Shown: in pieces, positions 1-6,427 of the stretch
Layout: every line of letters begins with the position of its first letter
Position numbering within the stretch: position 1 is the stretch's first letter
Assembly (NCBI GenBank): GCA_021736745.1
Contig: JAIPFG010000061.1
Location: 1 to 12,479, forward strand
From: Pseudomonadales bacterium
GTDB lineage: Bacteria; Pseudomonadota; Gammaproteobacteria; Pseudomonadales; IMCC2047
Length of the DNA stretch: 12,479 bases
Direction: 5' to 3'
Notes under the pieces: generated by a model
The model's input: only the letters and a program-made list of their open reading frames with translations
Database searches by the model: none
Told to the model about the DNA's origin: nothing
Position numbers and translations under genes: made by a program

Positions 1-1101
1 GTCCGCATCTTGCGAAAATGCGCTATCCAAATCCCGATAGGAAGTTATTGATTTGAGCGTTAAACTTTCCGAGATATCCCATTCGACAGTTAAACCTACG
101 CCCCATATATCTAACTCGCTGTATTGCGGGTGAGTACCATTGCTAATGCGCTTGCCGTTGGTGACCCATTGGCTGTTGAAGCAGTTGGGGTTATCTAGTG
201 GTCCTGGCGGGGGCGCGCAACCCAAATGACCTAAAAACACCACATTATTTGCAGCACCTAACGGCGATAAACCATCAGCAGCCACTGCAAATGACGCAGC
301 ACTGTTCTCCCGCTCTCGGGTTGCATCAACATTAACATCAATTGCAACACTATCAGAGGGTAACCAACGAAGCGCCACCCGACCTGAAAGCGAATCATCA
401 TCACCAAGATCGCGCCCAGTCTCAACATTCTTAACAAAGCCATCGCGCTGCTTTGACGAAATAGAGATACTGCTCATCAATGTCTCACTAATGGGAAGAT
501 TCAGTTTAGCTTTAAAATCCATCAGATCGTCATCTCCCAAGGTTAACTGCACCTTGCCACCTAGTTCTTCATTGGGATTTTTCGATGTGATACTTATTGC
601 GCCACCAATAGTATTTCGACCAAAAAGTGTACCCTGCGGACCTCTCAGCACCTCTATTTGTGCGACATCAACCAGATCCAAAGCGCCGCCCACAGAGCGG
701 GCGATATAGACACCATCGATATAGATTCCAACGCCCGGCTCGGTGACCAGGGTATAATCGTTTTGTCCAATGCCCCGGATAAATACAGACGCTGTCGCAC
801 TACTACCGGAAATCGGCGCATTGGCGTTAAACACTAGATTAGGCGTAATCTGGCTGATATCCGCTAACGCAGTGATATTACGCTGCTCTAACCCTTCGCC
901 ACTGAAGGCAGTAATTGAAATAGGTGCATCCTGCAGACTTTCTTCACGTTTGCGTGCCGTGACCACAATTTCTTCCAGCACATAAAAGCCCTTACTTTTT
1001 GATTCTTCCGCCGCAGCGACTCCGCTAGCAGTAGCTAGCGTACCGAGAACACAGGCGAGGCCCGTCGTCATAGTCACCGATAATTGATTTTTTTTACTCA
1101 T
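1..1101 (-). CDS. TonB-dependent outer-membrane receptor, N-terminal half (runs off left edge)
   Basis: This gene encodes 367 residues of a TonB-dependent receptor and stays open to base 1, so the rest of the beta-barrel lies outside the window. Residues 1-31 form a signal peptide (basic start MSKK, hydrophobic core, end GVAAA). A TonB-box-like segment, EEIVVTA, sits at about 43-49. The plug domain follows, with SITAFSG, SVFIRGIGQNDY, a GVGIYIDGVY stretch and the typical RGPQGTLFGRNTIGGAI motif. Barrel strands begin at about residue 185. Two cysteines in a Pro-rich segment near residue 300 may form a disulfide in a surface loop. The ATG at 1099-1101 is preceded by GGGGAAGG on the coding strand. 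Such receptors import siderophores, cofactors, sugars or hydrophobic molecules using TonB-ExbBD energy; this substrate cannot be assigned. The divergent AraC gene is the likely local regulator. The full family length is usually 700-800 residues, so about half is present. Confidence 0.95.
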   Translation of the reverse strand, partial: MSKKNQLSVTMTTGLACVLGTLATASGVAAAEESKSKGFYVLEEIVVTARKREESLQDAPISITAFSGEGLEQRNITALADISQITPNLVFNANAPISGSSATASVFIRGIGQNDYTLVTEPGVGIYIDGVYIARSVGGALDLVDVAQIEVLRGPQGTLFGRNTIGGAISITSKNPNEELGGKVQLTLGDDDLMDFKAKLNLPISETLMSSISISSKQRDGFVKNVETGRDLGDDDSLSGRVALRWLPSDSVAIDVNVDATRERENSAASFAVAADGLSPLGAANNVVFLGHLGCAPPPGPLDNPNCFNSQWVTNGKRISNGTHPQYSELDIWGVGLTVEWDISESLTLKSITSYRDLDSAFSQDAD

Positions 1102-1172
1102 CGTCCTTCCCCCATTGGAATATGCTCTTTCAATACTCGAGAAAATTCTACGCGGCATAGATTAAGCGGCTA

Positions 1173-1184
1173 TCCGTTAACGGA
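1173..1184. promoter_or_regulatory. 12-bp perfect palindrome, candidate operator
   Basis: TCCGTTAACGGA is its own reverse complement. It ends 6 bp upstream of the predicted -35 box of the AraC gene and lies about 70 bp upstream of the receptor start on the other strand. A dimeric regulator bound here could act on both divergent genes. Function is inferred from position and symmetry only. Confidence 0.35.
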
Positions 1185-1190
1185 ATAAGT

Positions 1191-1219
1191 TTGTCCAAAA
1201 AGGGTAAAATCTATACAAT
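1191..1219 (+). promoter_or_regulatory. Predicted sigma-70 promoter of the AraC-family gene
   Basis: TTGTCC (1191-1196) and TACAAT (1214-1219) are separated by exactly 17 bp. They match the consensus -35 and -10 boxes at 4 of 6 and 5 of 6 positions. Transcription would begin near 1226, leaving a leader of about 58 nt before the preferred start at 1284. The short palindrome at 1230-1244 would fall just after the start point. Confidence 0.5.
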
Positions 1220-1229
1220 ATTTTCAGTA

Positions 1230-1244
1230 TGCTAATAATCAGCA
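1230..1244. promoter_or_regulatory. 15-bp near-perfect inverted repeat, candidate operator
   Basis: TGCTAATAATCAGCA pairs at 6 of 7 positions around its central base. It lies just downstream of the predicted AraC transcription start, where a bound protein could block the gene. It may be an autoregulatory site, but nothing in the sequence identifies the binding protein. Confidence 0.3.
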
Positions 1245-1283
1245 CACTAAAATAAAAGAGCATTACACATGGGAGGCATTGCT

Positions 1284-2264
1284 ATGAGCACAAATTTACC
1301 TCTCAGCCGATTTAACGTATTTTCATCGACTGACCTGAACTCTGTTCGAGATTATGTGAGCAGTTTGTTTTGCCAACACCAGTTAGGCATCACGGATCAT
1401 AGCGCCAAAATTAATACCCGTTTGCACCATTTGAATATGAATAGTCTTTCCCTGGTCTACCTGGACTACGGCGCACCCGTCTCCATTGCACCGGGCTGTC
1501 TTGAGAGTTTTTACTTACTCCAGTTAGTGCTTGCGGGTAAAGCCAAAGTATCGAACCGAGAACAGACACACGTCGCCAGCGCAGGGGAAGCAACACTGAT
1601 TAATCCGAACGAGCCTATTAAAATTGCCGCTTCGGCAGACTGTCGCTTTTTATCCATAAAAATTGATAAGCAATTAATTGATCAACAATTAGCCATTTTC
1701 CTGCCTCATCAATCTAATGGCTCATTGAATTTTAAATCGGTACTCGATTTCAGTAGTCGTGGCGGCCAAGCCATTCGCTACTACATCCACTTTTTACTCA
1801 ATGAACTCAATCTTATAACTGACAATACAAGTACATCGCCCACCTACCGCTGCTTCGAACAAACATTAGCGTCCATGTTGATTGAATTTCATCAGCACAA
1901 TTATTCAAGCCGCCTAGAAATCAATAAGCCTACGCAGGTTACACCTTACGTAAAAAGAGCCGAAGCCTTTATGCGGAAAAACCTAGATAAAGAAATATTA
2001 CTTGAAGACCTTGCTATAGCGGCAAATACAACAGCCCGTACATTACGTAATGCCTTTCACCGATGCTATGGGACATCGCCGATGTATTACTTGAAAATGC
2101 AACGACTGGATAGGGCCCACAAGCTGCTTAGTATCGCCGCTACCGACGCCAGCATCACAAATATAGCACTTGACTGTGGAATCAAGCACTTAGGACGATT
2201 TTCTGAGGAGTACAAAAAAAGATTTGGGGAAACTCCCTCGCAATCGCTCAGAAAGAAAGTCTAG
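1284..2264 (+). CDS. AraC-family transcriptional regulator
   Basis: A 326-residue DNA-binding regulator. The N-terminal half (about 35-200) resembles the cupin-like sensor domain AraC_binding_2, found in regulators of aromatic and related catabolic genes, with segments such as YLLQLVLAGKAKV and ATLINPNEPIKI. The C-terminal domain (about 220-322) carries two helix-turn-helix units. The first spans LLEDLAIAANTTARTLRNAF; the second ends in the family signature GIKHLGRFSEEYKKRFGETP. I chose the ATG at 1284 because GGGAGG (1271-1276) lies 7 nt upstream; an in-frame ATG at 1269 would add five residues but has only a weak ribosome site. It is divergent from the TonB-dependent receptor with a 182-bp shared control region, so activation of the receptor is the simplest role. 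The inducer is unknown. It converges with the MarR gene, with a 13-bp gap and no clear terminator. Confidence 0.92.
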   Translation: MSTNLPLSRFNVFSSTDLNSVRDYVSSLFCQHQLGITDHSAKINTRLHHLNMNSLSLVYLDYGAPVSIAPGCLESFYLLQLVLAGKAKVSNREQTHVASAGEATLINPNEPIKIAASADCRFLSIKIDKQLIDQQLAIFLPHQSNGSLNFKSVLDFSSRGGQAIRYYIHFLLNELNLITDNTSTSPTYRCFEQTLASMLIEFHQHNYSSRLEINKPTQVTPYVKRAEAFMRKNLDKEILLEDLAIAANTTARTLRNAFHRCYGTSPMYYLKMQRLDRAHKLLSIAATDASITNIALDCGIKHLGRFSEEYKKRFGETPSQSLRKKV

Positions 2265-2277
2265 GAGCTTATCTGGT

Positions 2278-2745
2278 TTACTTGAGCGGCAAGTACCGCA
2301 TTGGCGCCCGGCTCAATTCATTATTGCTTTCAGCAAGTTTCTGCAGAAGATTTAAGAATATTTTTCTTTCTTCGGGGAGAAGCGGCTTTAACAATCTTTT
2401 CGATACTTTCTCCATAAGCACTTCAACTTCGCGAAACAACTTCCTTCCTGCATCGGTAATATAGACTAATTTAGCCCTTTTGTTTTCAGGGTCAACTTCA
2501 CGCCGCAGATACCCTCTCTCCTCCAATCTCGAAACAATATTGGAGCAAGTGGTTCTATCCAGAGCAACATACTGGGCAAGAGATGCCTGATCTTCACCAG
2601 AATGGGTAGTGAGTACCCAGAGTATGGAAAATTGTAATGGAGTAATATCCTTGTCGTTAAATTCATCCGCGAAAATTGAAACCCCAATTTGGTGAACTCT
2701 TCGAATTAACGGACCAGGAGATCTGCGTAAACTATATTTCGCCAT
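2278..2745 (-). CDS. MarR-family transcriptional regulator
   Basis: A 155-residue winged helix-turn-helix regulator, the usual length for the family. Order of parts: an N-terminal dimerisation helix (about 10-30), the TPLQFSILWVL helix (35-45), the recognition region DQASLAQYVALDRTTCSNIV (52-71) leading into SRLEERGYLRR, the wing DPENKRAKLVYIT (about 85-97), and a C-terminal dimerisation helix ending near 145. MarR proteins are usually repressors released by small phenolic, aromatic or acyl-CoA ligands, or by oxidants. Only one cysteine (in TTCSN, in the recognition helix region) is present. The gene is divergent from the thioesterase gene across 256 bp, so it may repress itself and that gene; this is inferred from arrangement. 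The ribosome site upstream of the ATG is weak (GGAAAAAAG). Confidence 0.92.
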   Translation of the reverse strand: MAKYSLRRSPGPLIRRVHQIGVSIFADEFNDKDITPLQFSILWVLTTHSGEDQASLAQYVALDRTTCSNIVSRLEERGYLRREVDPENKRAKLVYITDAGRKLFREVEVLMEKVSKRLLKPLLPEERKIFLNLLQKLAESNNELSRAPMRYLPLK

Positions 2746-3001
2746 AGCTTTTTTCCATCAGTAAGCTGTCATTTAAATTTGGCACATCTTAAGGGAATAC
2801 TATAAATTATGCATTATCACTAAACTAATTTTTGCTCATTTTGGCAATTAATCAAATCCCTTATGGGTGCTTTCTACTATAATCAGCTGTTTGCTTCTGC
2901 CTGCATAGCACTAAATCGAAACTCGAATCTTTACGGTGAATTTAGGTAGCCCTTAGGAAGACCTCTATTTTCATTTTATACCATTGAATGGAACACGATT
3001 G
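2746..3001. other. 256-bp AT-rich divergent control region (MarR / thioesterase)
   Basis: No gene is seen here. The stretch holds a TATAAT box at 2878-2883 pointing toward the thioesterase, but without a good -35 box at 16-18 bp. It also holds two copies of TTTGGCA (2778-2784 and 2840-2846) and an inverted pair TAAGGGA/TCCCTTA (2790-2796 and 2857-2863). The repeats could be regulator sites, but each is short enough to occur by chance. A transcript starting near 2890 would leave a leader of about 110 nt. Confidence 0.4.
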
Positions 3002-3442
3002 ATGACATACCACCCAGATACATCAACGAATAAATTTTTACTCTACGAAAGCCGTTTCCTCATCCGGTGGAGCGATATCGATGCCTTCGGACATGTCAAC
3101 AATGCCATTTATTTCCGCTACTTCGAACAGATTCGAGCGGACTGGATGACAGAGCTGGGTTATCCTCTGGCGATTAACCAATTGACAGAGGGACCTACTA
3201 TTGTCGATGCTCACTGCCAATTTTTGGCGCAAATACTTTATCCCTGCAAACTTAAATTGGCTCTCTACGGAGGCGCACCAGGTCGCTCGAGTGCTCAGCT
3301 GTTTTATGAGTTACGTGACGACAAAACCGATCAGCTCTATACTATCGGGAGCACCAAAATGGTTTGGTTAGATTTTCAGAAAGGCTGCTCTATTCCGCTA
3401 CCGGAAAAAATACGAGCCCTGCTTCCCAAAAGCATTGAATAA
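3002..3442 (+). CDS. Acyl-CoA thioesterase, hotdog fold (4HBT / FadM-YbgC type)
   Basis: A 146-residue cytoplasmic thioesterase of the 4-hydroxybenzoyl-CoA thioesterase-like family (typically 130-150 residues). The N-terminal motif RWSDIDAFGHVNNAIYFRYF carries the catalytic-type Asp27 followed by GHVNN and the Y-x2-Y-x-E pattern (Tyr37, Tyr40, Glu42) on the long central helix. The rest is consistent with the antiparallel sheet. These enzymes hydrolyse acyl-CoA thioesters; the chain or aromatic group used here cannot be read from the sequence. I chose the ATG at 3002, with GGAA about 9 nt upstream, over an in-frame TTG at 2984 that would add six residues and has no ribosome site. The gene stands alone on its strand, divergent from the MarR gene and convergent with lolD. 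A role in freeing or recycling CoA from the MarR-sensed compound is only inference. Confidence 0.88.
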   Translation: MTYHPDTSTNKFLLYESRFLIRWSDIDAFGHVNNAIYFRYFEQIRADWMTELGYPLAINQLTEGPTIVDAHCQFLAQILYPCKLKLALYGGAPGRSSAQLFYELRDDKTDQLYTIGSTKMVWLDFQKGCSIPLPEKIRALLPKSIE

Positions 3443-3446
3443 AAGA

Positions 3447-3464
3447 TTAACCATCTTTGGTTAA
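3447..3464. terminator. Hairpin between convergent thioesterase and lolD genes
   Basis: TTAACCA and TGGTTAA form a 7-bp stem around a 4-nt loop in the 35-bp gap. On the minus strand the stem is followed by TCTTTTATT, a weak T-rich tail, so it fits termination of lolD better than of the thioesterase, whose tail is not T-rich. The stem is AT-rich and weak. Confidence 0.4.
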
Positions 3465-3477
3465 GTTAGTTCTGTAG

Positions 3478-4158
3478 TTATCTATTGAGTCGGCCATCAA
3501 TCAGTTCGTAGGTACAATCCATACGGCTTGCCAGCTGTGAGTCATGAGTCACGATGATAAAACTGACTGAAAACTCACGATTCAAATCCAGTAATAACTG
3601 ATGAACCGATTCCGCCGTTTTTCGATCCAAATTGCCGGTCGGTTCATCCAAGAGCACACAGTCAGGGGTAGATACCAACGCGCGGGCAATAGCAACTCGC
3701 TGCCGCTCTCCGCCGGATAACTCTGCGGGCTTGTGTTCTACGCGCTCGGCCAAGCCCACCTTAGTTAACAACTCATTCGCCCGCTTTGTTGCTTCAGTAA
3801 TTCCAACTTTTCCGATCAGTAACGGCATACAGACATTTTCTAAGGCGCTGAATTCAGGAAGCAAATGATGGAACTGATAAACAAAACCTAGGTTTTTATT
3901 ACGCAATGCTGCGCGCTCTTTTTCGCTAACCTGTGCCAGATTTTTCCCCCCCAGATAAACGGCACCTTGATCCGGCCGGTCAATCCCCGCCAGCAGATTC
4001 AATAACGTTGATTTACCAGAGCCAGATGAGCCGATAATCGCGATTCTCTCGCCTCGCTGCACAGCAAAACTAATACCTTTTATGATTGCTAAATCCTGAG
4101 GCCCTTCATGATAACTTTTATACAAGTCTTCACAGCTAAGCACGGTATGATTATTCAT
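3478..4158 (-). CDS. lolD: Lipoprotein-releasing ABC transporter ATP-binding subunit LolD
   Basis: A 226-residue ATPase that powers release of outer-membrane lipoproteins from the inner membrane to the carrier LolA. Visible motifs are Walker A GSSGSGKST (43-51), the Q-loop Gln95, the LolD-type segment YQFHHLLPEFSALEN (94-108), the ABC signature LSGGE (147-151), Walker B VLLDE (168-172) and H-loop His205 in VTHD. Length is close to E. coli LolD (233). The reading frame can be extended 12 residues upstream, but the ATG at 4156-4158 is preferred: GGAGG lies 9 nt upstream, and MNNHTVLSCEDLYKSY aligns with usual LolD starts. The start overlaps the end of the upstream permease gene by 8 bp (ATGAATAA), indicating translational coupling. 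No second permease gene follows; the next gene faces the other way. Confidence 0.96.
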   Translation of the reverse strand: MNNHTVLSCEDLYKSYHEGPQDLAIIKGISFAVQRGERIAIIGSSGSGKSTLLNLLAGIDRPDQGAVYLGGKNLAQVSEKERAALRNKNLGFVYQFHHLLPEFSALENVCMPLLIGKVGITEATKRANELLTKVGLAERVEHKPAELSGGERQRVAIARALVSTPDCVLLDEPTGNLDRKTAESVHQLLLDLNREFSVSFIIVTHDSQLASRMDCTYELIDGRLNR

Positions 4159-5392
4159 AGCGTAGTGCCTCCGCCGGTTGTACTTTTGCCGCACGCATCG
4201 AAGGATAAAGTGTTGCCAAGAAACTCAAACTAAGCGCGGAAGTGGCTACTAGTACGATATCCTCCAACCGCAATTCAGAGGGTATGTAACTGATAAAATA
4301 AACTTCCGCATTTAAAAACTGGATGTTCAGCGTCGATTCAAGCCAGCCAATCACATCGCTTACCGATAGCGCCAAGGCAATGCCTAATAGGGTTCCCAAA
4401 AACGTACCCACAATACCGATGACCGCTCCCTGCACCATAAAGGTTTTCATTATCGTGCCAGGGCTCGCTCCCATGGTGCGTAAAATAGCAATATCAGCCT
4501 GTTTATCCGTCACCACCATAATCAATGTCGAAATTATATTGAATGCCGCAACGGCCACAATAATGAGCAGGAGCAACCCAATCATGGTTTTTTCCAATTT
4601 GATGGCCTGAAATAAATTCCCCTGCGTCCGCGTCCAATCACTGGCCCAATAACTTCCAGGCAAATTGGTCGCAATTCGCCAGGCGGTATCGGCGGCCTGG
4701 AACAAGTCTGTCAATTTTAGGCGGACACCATGAACCCCCTCACCAAGACGATAGAGCTTAGCGCCATCTTCAAGATGTACCAAGGCCATGCTACTGTCCA
4801 GTTGTGCACCGACCTTAAAGACTCCTTTTACTTCAAACCGCTTAAGGCGCGGTAATACGCCCGCAGGCGATGCATTCGCTTCAGGCAAAATCAAAGTCAC
4901 TTTATCCCCTGGCTTTACCCGCAAACTACTGGCTAATAGGTCGCCTAAGATAATCCCAAATTCGCCAGCATGTAAATCCTCCAAACTGCCTGCAACCATA
5001 TGATTACCGATAATAGACACCTTTTTTTCCATCTCCGGCAAGACACCGCTGACAATGACGCCATGCACACTACCGCTATGGGTTAACATACCTTGTCCTT
5101 GAATATAGGGGGCAGTGGCGATGACTGATTTGTCCTGCTGCGCTTGTTCCGCCACCTCTCGCCAATTCAACATTGGGCCATGGGCATTAATGGTGGCATG
5201 AGGCACCATACCCAGAATACGTTCGCGTAACTCTCTATCAAAACCATTCATCACCGACAACACCAATATCAGCACGGCAACGCCAAGAATCATGCCTAGC
5301 ATTGACGTGAGTGAAATAAATGAGATGAAATGATTTCTGCGTTTAGCCCGCGTATATCGCAACCCAATAAACAGGGACAAAGGTTTAAACAT
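4151..5392 (-). CDS. lolC: Lipoprotein-releasing ABC transporter permease (LolC/LolE/LolF type)
   Basis: A 413-residue inner-membrane permease working with LolD. It has the MacB/FtsX-like layout: a transmembrane helix at about 25-48, a large periplasmic domain (about 49-265), then three transmembrane helices at about 270-292, 315-345 and 378-400. The N-terminus, MFKPLSLFIGLRYTRAKRRN, is the classic LolC/E start. A Pro-rich loop, LPEANASPAGVLPRLKRF, sits where LolC carries the hook that recruits LolA. I chose the ATG at 5390-5392 over one at 5440 because it matches the family start and has GAGAG about 9 nt upstream; the longer form adds 16 residues and lacks a ribosome site. Only one permease gene is linked to lolD, so the protein may act as a homodimer (LolF-like), or lolE may lie elsewhere. 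The symbol is therefore tentative between lolC and lolF. Confidence 0.93.
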   Translation of the reverse strand: MFKPLSLFIGLRYTRAKRRNHFISFISLTSMLGMILGVAVLILVLSVMNGFDRELRERILGMVPHATINAHGPMLNWREVAEQAQQDKSVIATAPYIQGQGMLTHSGSVHGVIVSGVLPEMEKKVSIIGNHMVAGSLEDLHAGEFGIILGDLLASSLRVKPGDKVTLILPEANASPAGVLPRLKRFEVKGVFKVGAQLDSSMALVHLEDGAKLYRLGEGVHGVRLKLTDLFQAADTAWRIATNLPGSYWASDWTRTQGNLFQAIKLEKTMIGLLLLIIVAVAAFNIISTLIMVVTDKQADIAILRTMGASPGTIMKTFMVQGAVIGIVGTFLGTLLGIALALSVSDVIGWLESTLNIQFLNAEVYFISYIPSELRLEDIVLVATSALSLSFLATLYPSMRAAKVQPAEALRYE

Positions 5393-5454
5393 GTTCAATA
5401 ACTCTCTGAATGAGTTAGGAATTTTTAGTTCTTCCAGCATTTTTTATGTTTGAG

Positions 5455-5482
5455 CTGAAAGAATCCGTTTTACTGTTATACT
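5455..5482 (+). promoter_or_regulatory. Predicted extended -10 promoter for the PilZ-domain gene
   Basis: CTGAAA (5455-5460) and TATACT (5477-5482) are 16 bp apart, and the -10 box is preceded by TGT, giving an extended -10 (TGTTATACT). Transcription would start near 5489, leaving a leader of about 28 nt. On the other strand TATAAC (5475-5480) overlaps this box and could serve lolC, so the two divergent promoters may compete. Confidence 0.45.
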
Positions 5483-5516
5483 TAAAGAAATTTAAAACCT
5501 AGCGGATTTTAACCGA

Positions 5517-6107
5517 ATGACACAGGGTGTACAGGATAATAGGGATTTTTATCGTATACAGGATAGGGCAATTCTGGAGTTCGCCAAAATTGACCCGCAG
5601 ACGCTTAATACGAATCAGGCAGCGTTTCCGATGCCCATTTCGTCGGAGTTTTATCTCCTCAACGAGCTGCATGGCCTCGATAATGAAAGTCACTCGCTCT
5701 TACACGTTATCGCTGAAAAAGATCGTCATATTGCCAGCTACTTAAAAGTCATCAATCAAAAAATCGAGCTATTAGCCCATACCATCATGCAGAAGAGTGA
5801 TGATTTGGAGGAGGCGACACCTCAGGAAATAACACTCAGTGAAGGCGGTATTTCTTTCACCCATAAGAAACCCATACCGCTGGACACTTATCTCGCCGTT
5901 AAATTGATCTTGTTACCCTCCTATATCGGCTTATTGTTAATCGGCAAAGTGGTAAACCTTAATGAACATATTAGCGGCAACTATTTGATCAATATTGTCT
6001 TTGAACATCTTGCGGAAACGGACCGCCAATTAATAGCCCGCCATGTATTACAATTCCAGGCGAAAGAACGCCGTTTAAGCCATGAAAAAGAACCCACGGA
6101 GAAATGA
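5517..6107 (+). CDS. PilZ-domain protein with coiled-coil insertion, possible c-di-GMP effector
   Basis: A 196-residue soluble protein with the two PilZ signature motifs far apart. Arg13 and Arg17 form RxxxR (YRIQDR). TLSEGG (106-111) is the D/N-x-S-x-x-G motif with Thr in place of Asp/Asn. Between them, residues 62-90 show a clear heptad pattern: a positions Leu62, Asp69, Leu76, Ile83, Ile90, and d positions Ile65, Ile72, Ile79, Leu86. This predicts a long coiled coil that would oligomerise the protein. The C-terminal part (about 112-180) has alternating hydrophobic strands such as AVKLILL and YLINIVFEH, as in the PilZ barrel. From memory, a PilZ gene (PA2989) lies next to lolCDE in Pseudomonas aeruginosa, which supports the call. 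It is divergent from lolC and followed after 6 nt by the small exported-protein gene. Whether c-di-GMP binds is uncertain because of the Thr substitution. Confidence 0.75.
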   Translation: MTQGVQDNRDFYRIQDRAILEFAKIDPQTLNTNQAAFPMPISSEFYLLNELHGLDNESHSLLHVIAEKDRHIASYLKVINQKIELLAHTIMQKSDDLEEATPQEITLSEGGISFTHKKPIPLDTYLAVKLILLPSYIGLLLIGKVVNLNEHISGNYLINIVFEHLAETDRQLIARHVLQFQAKERRLSHEKEPTEK

Positions 6108-6113
6108 TTAGGC

Positions 6114-6410
6114 ATGAAAATCTTAGCATTCATTTTTAGCACAACCCTCATCCTGGCCCCTCTAGCCTCGGCAGAAGTATTGGAGATCAGTATTTCCAAA
6201 CAAGCTCCCGAGTTGCAGAACATTGACCTCCCGCCCAATGGCATGGATAAGGAGGATGTCGAGTCAAAATATGGTCCACCGGAGGAAATTAGTGATCCAG
6301 TCGGTGAACCACCTATCAGCAAATGGCGCTATCGTGATTTTGTTGTTTACTTTGAGTCCGATACAGTAATTCACACTGTGTTGAACTACCAACCCAAAGA
6401 TACGCCTTAA
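6114..6410 (+). CDS. Small exported protein with BamE/SmpA-like pattern
   Basis: A 98-residue protein with a clean Sec signal peptide: MK, the hydrophobic run ILAFIFSTTLILAPL, and an A-S-A cleavage site at 18-20. There is no lipobox cysteine, so the mature 78-residue protein should be periplasmic and soluble. After a Pro-rich linker, the segment MDKEDVESKYGPP followed by W-R-Y and DFVVYFESDTVIHTVL resembles the helix-turn, then strand-strand pattern of small BamE/SmpA-like domains (KYGPP, WRY, FVVYFE, VIHTVL). This is a pattern match and not a proven homology. The ATG lies 6 nt after the PilZ gene stop, with GGAG inside the end of that gene, so the two are probably co-transcribed. Its stop codon is one arm of a 20-bp palindrome. 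The function is unknown; a role in envelope assembly beside the Lol genes is only a guess from location. Confidence 0.75.
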   Translation: MKILAFIFSTTLILAPLASAEVLEISISKQAPELQNIDLPPNGMDKEDVESKYGPPEEISDPVGEPPISKWRYRDFVVYFESDTVIHTVLNYQPKDTP

Positions 6411-6427
6411 GAGCAGGCCTGCTCTTA
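6408..6427. terminator. 20-bp perfect palindrome joining two convergent stop codons
   Basis: TAAGAGCAGGCCTGCTCTTA is exactly self-complementary. Its left TAA is the stop of the small exported protein, and its right TTA is the stop of pepN read on the other strand. RNA from either strand could fold into a stem of about 8 bp, so it may act as a two-way terminator or 3'-end stabiliser. Neither side has a T-run, so it is not a standard intrinsic terminator. Confidence 0.5.

Noticed and set aside
491..709. Plus-strand open frames across 491-985 antisense to the TonB receptor
   Set aside because: They match no recognisable family and lie opposite a convincing receptor coding region.
2790..2863. 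Inverted pair TAAGGGA/TCCCTTA and direct TTTGGCA copies in the MarR/thioesterase gap
   Set aside because: Seven-base matches about 60 bp apart are expected by chance; they are noted with the gap but not called as operators.
2984..3001. TTG start giving the thioesterase six more N-terminal residues
   Set aside because: There is no ribosome site before the TTG, while the ATG at 3002 has GGAA at a usable distance.
5393..5440. Longer N-terminus for the Lol permease (16 extra residues)
   Set aside because: The upstream ATG lacks a ribosome site, and the family normally begins at the MFKPLSLFIGLRYTRAK segment.
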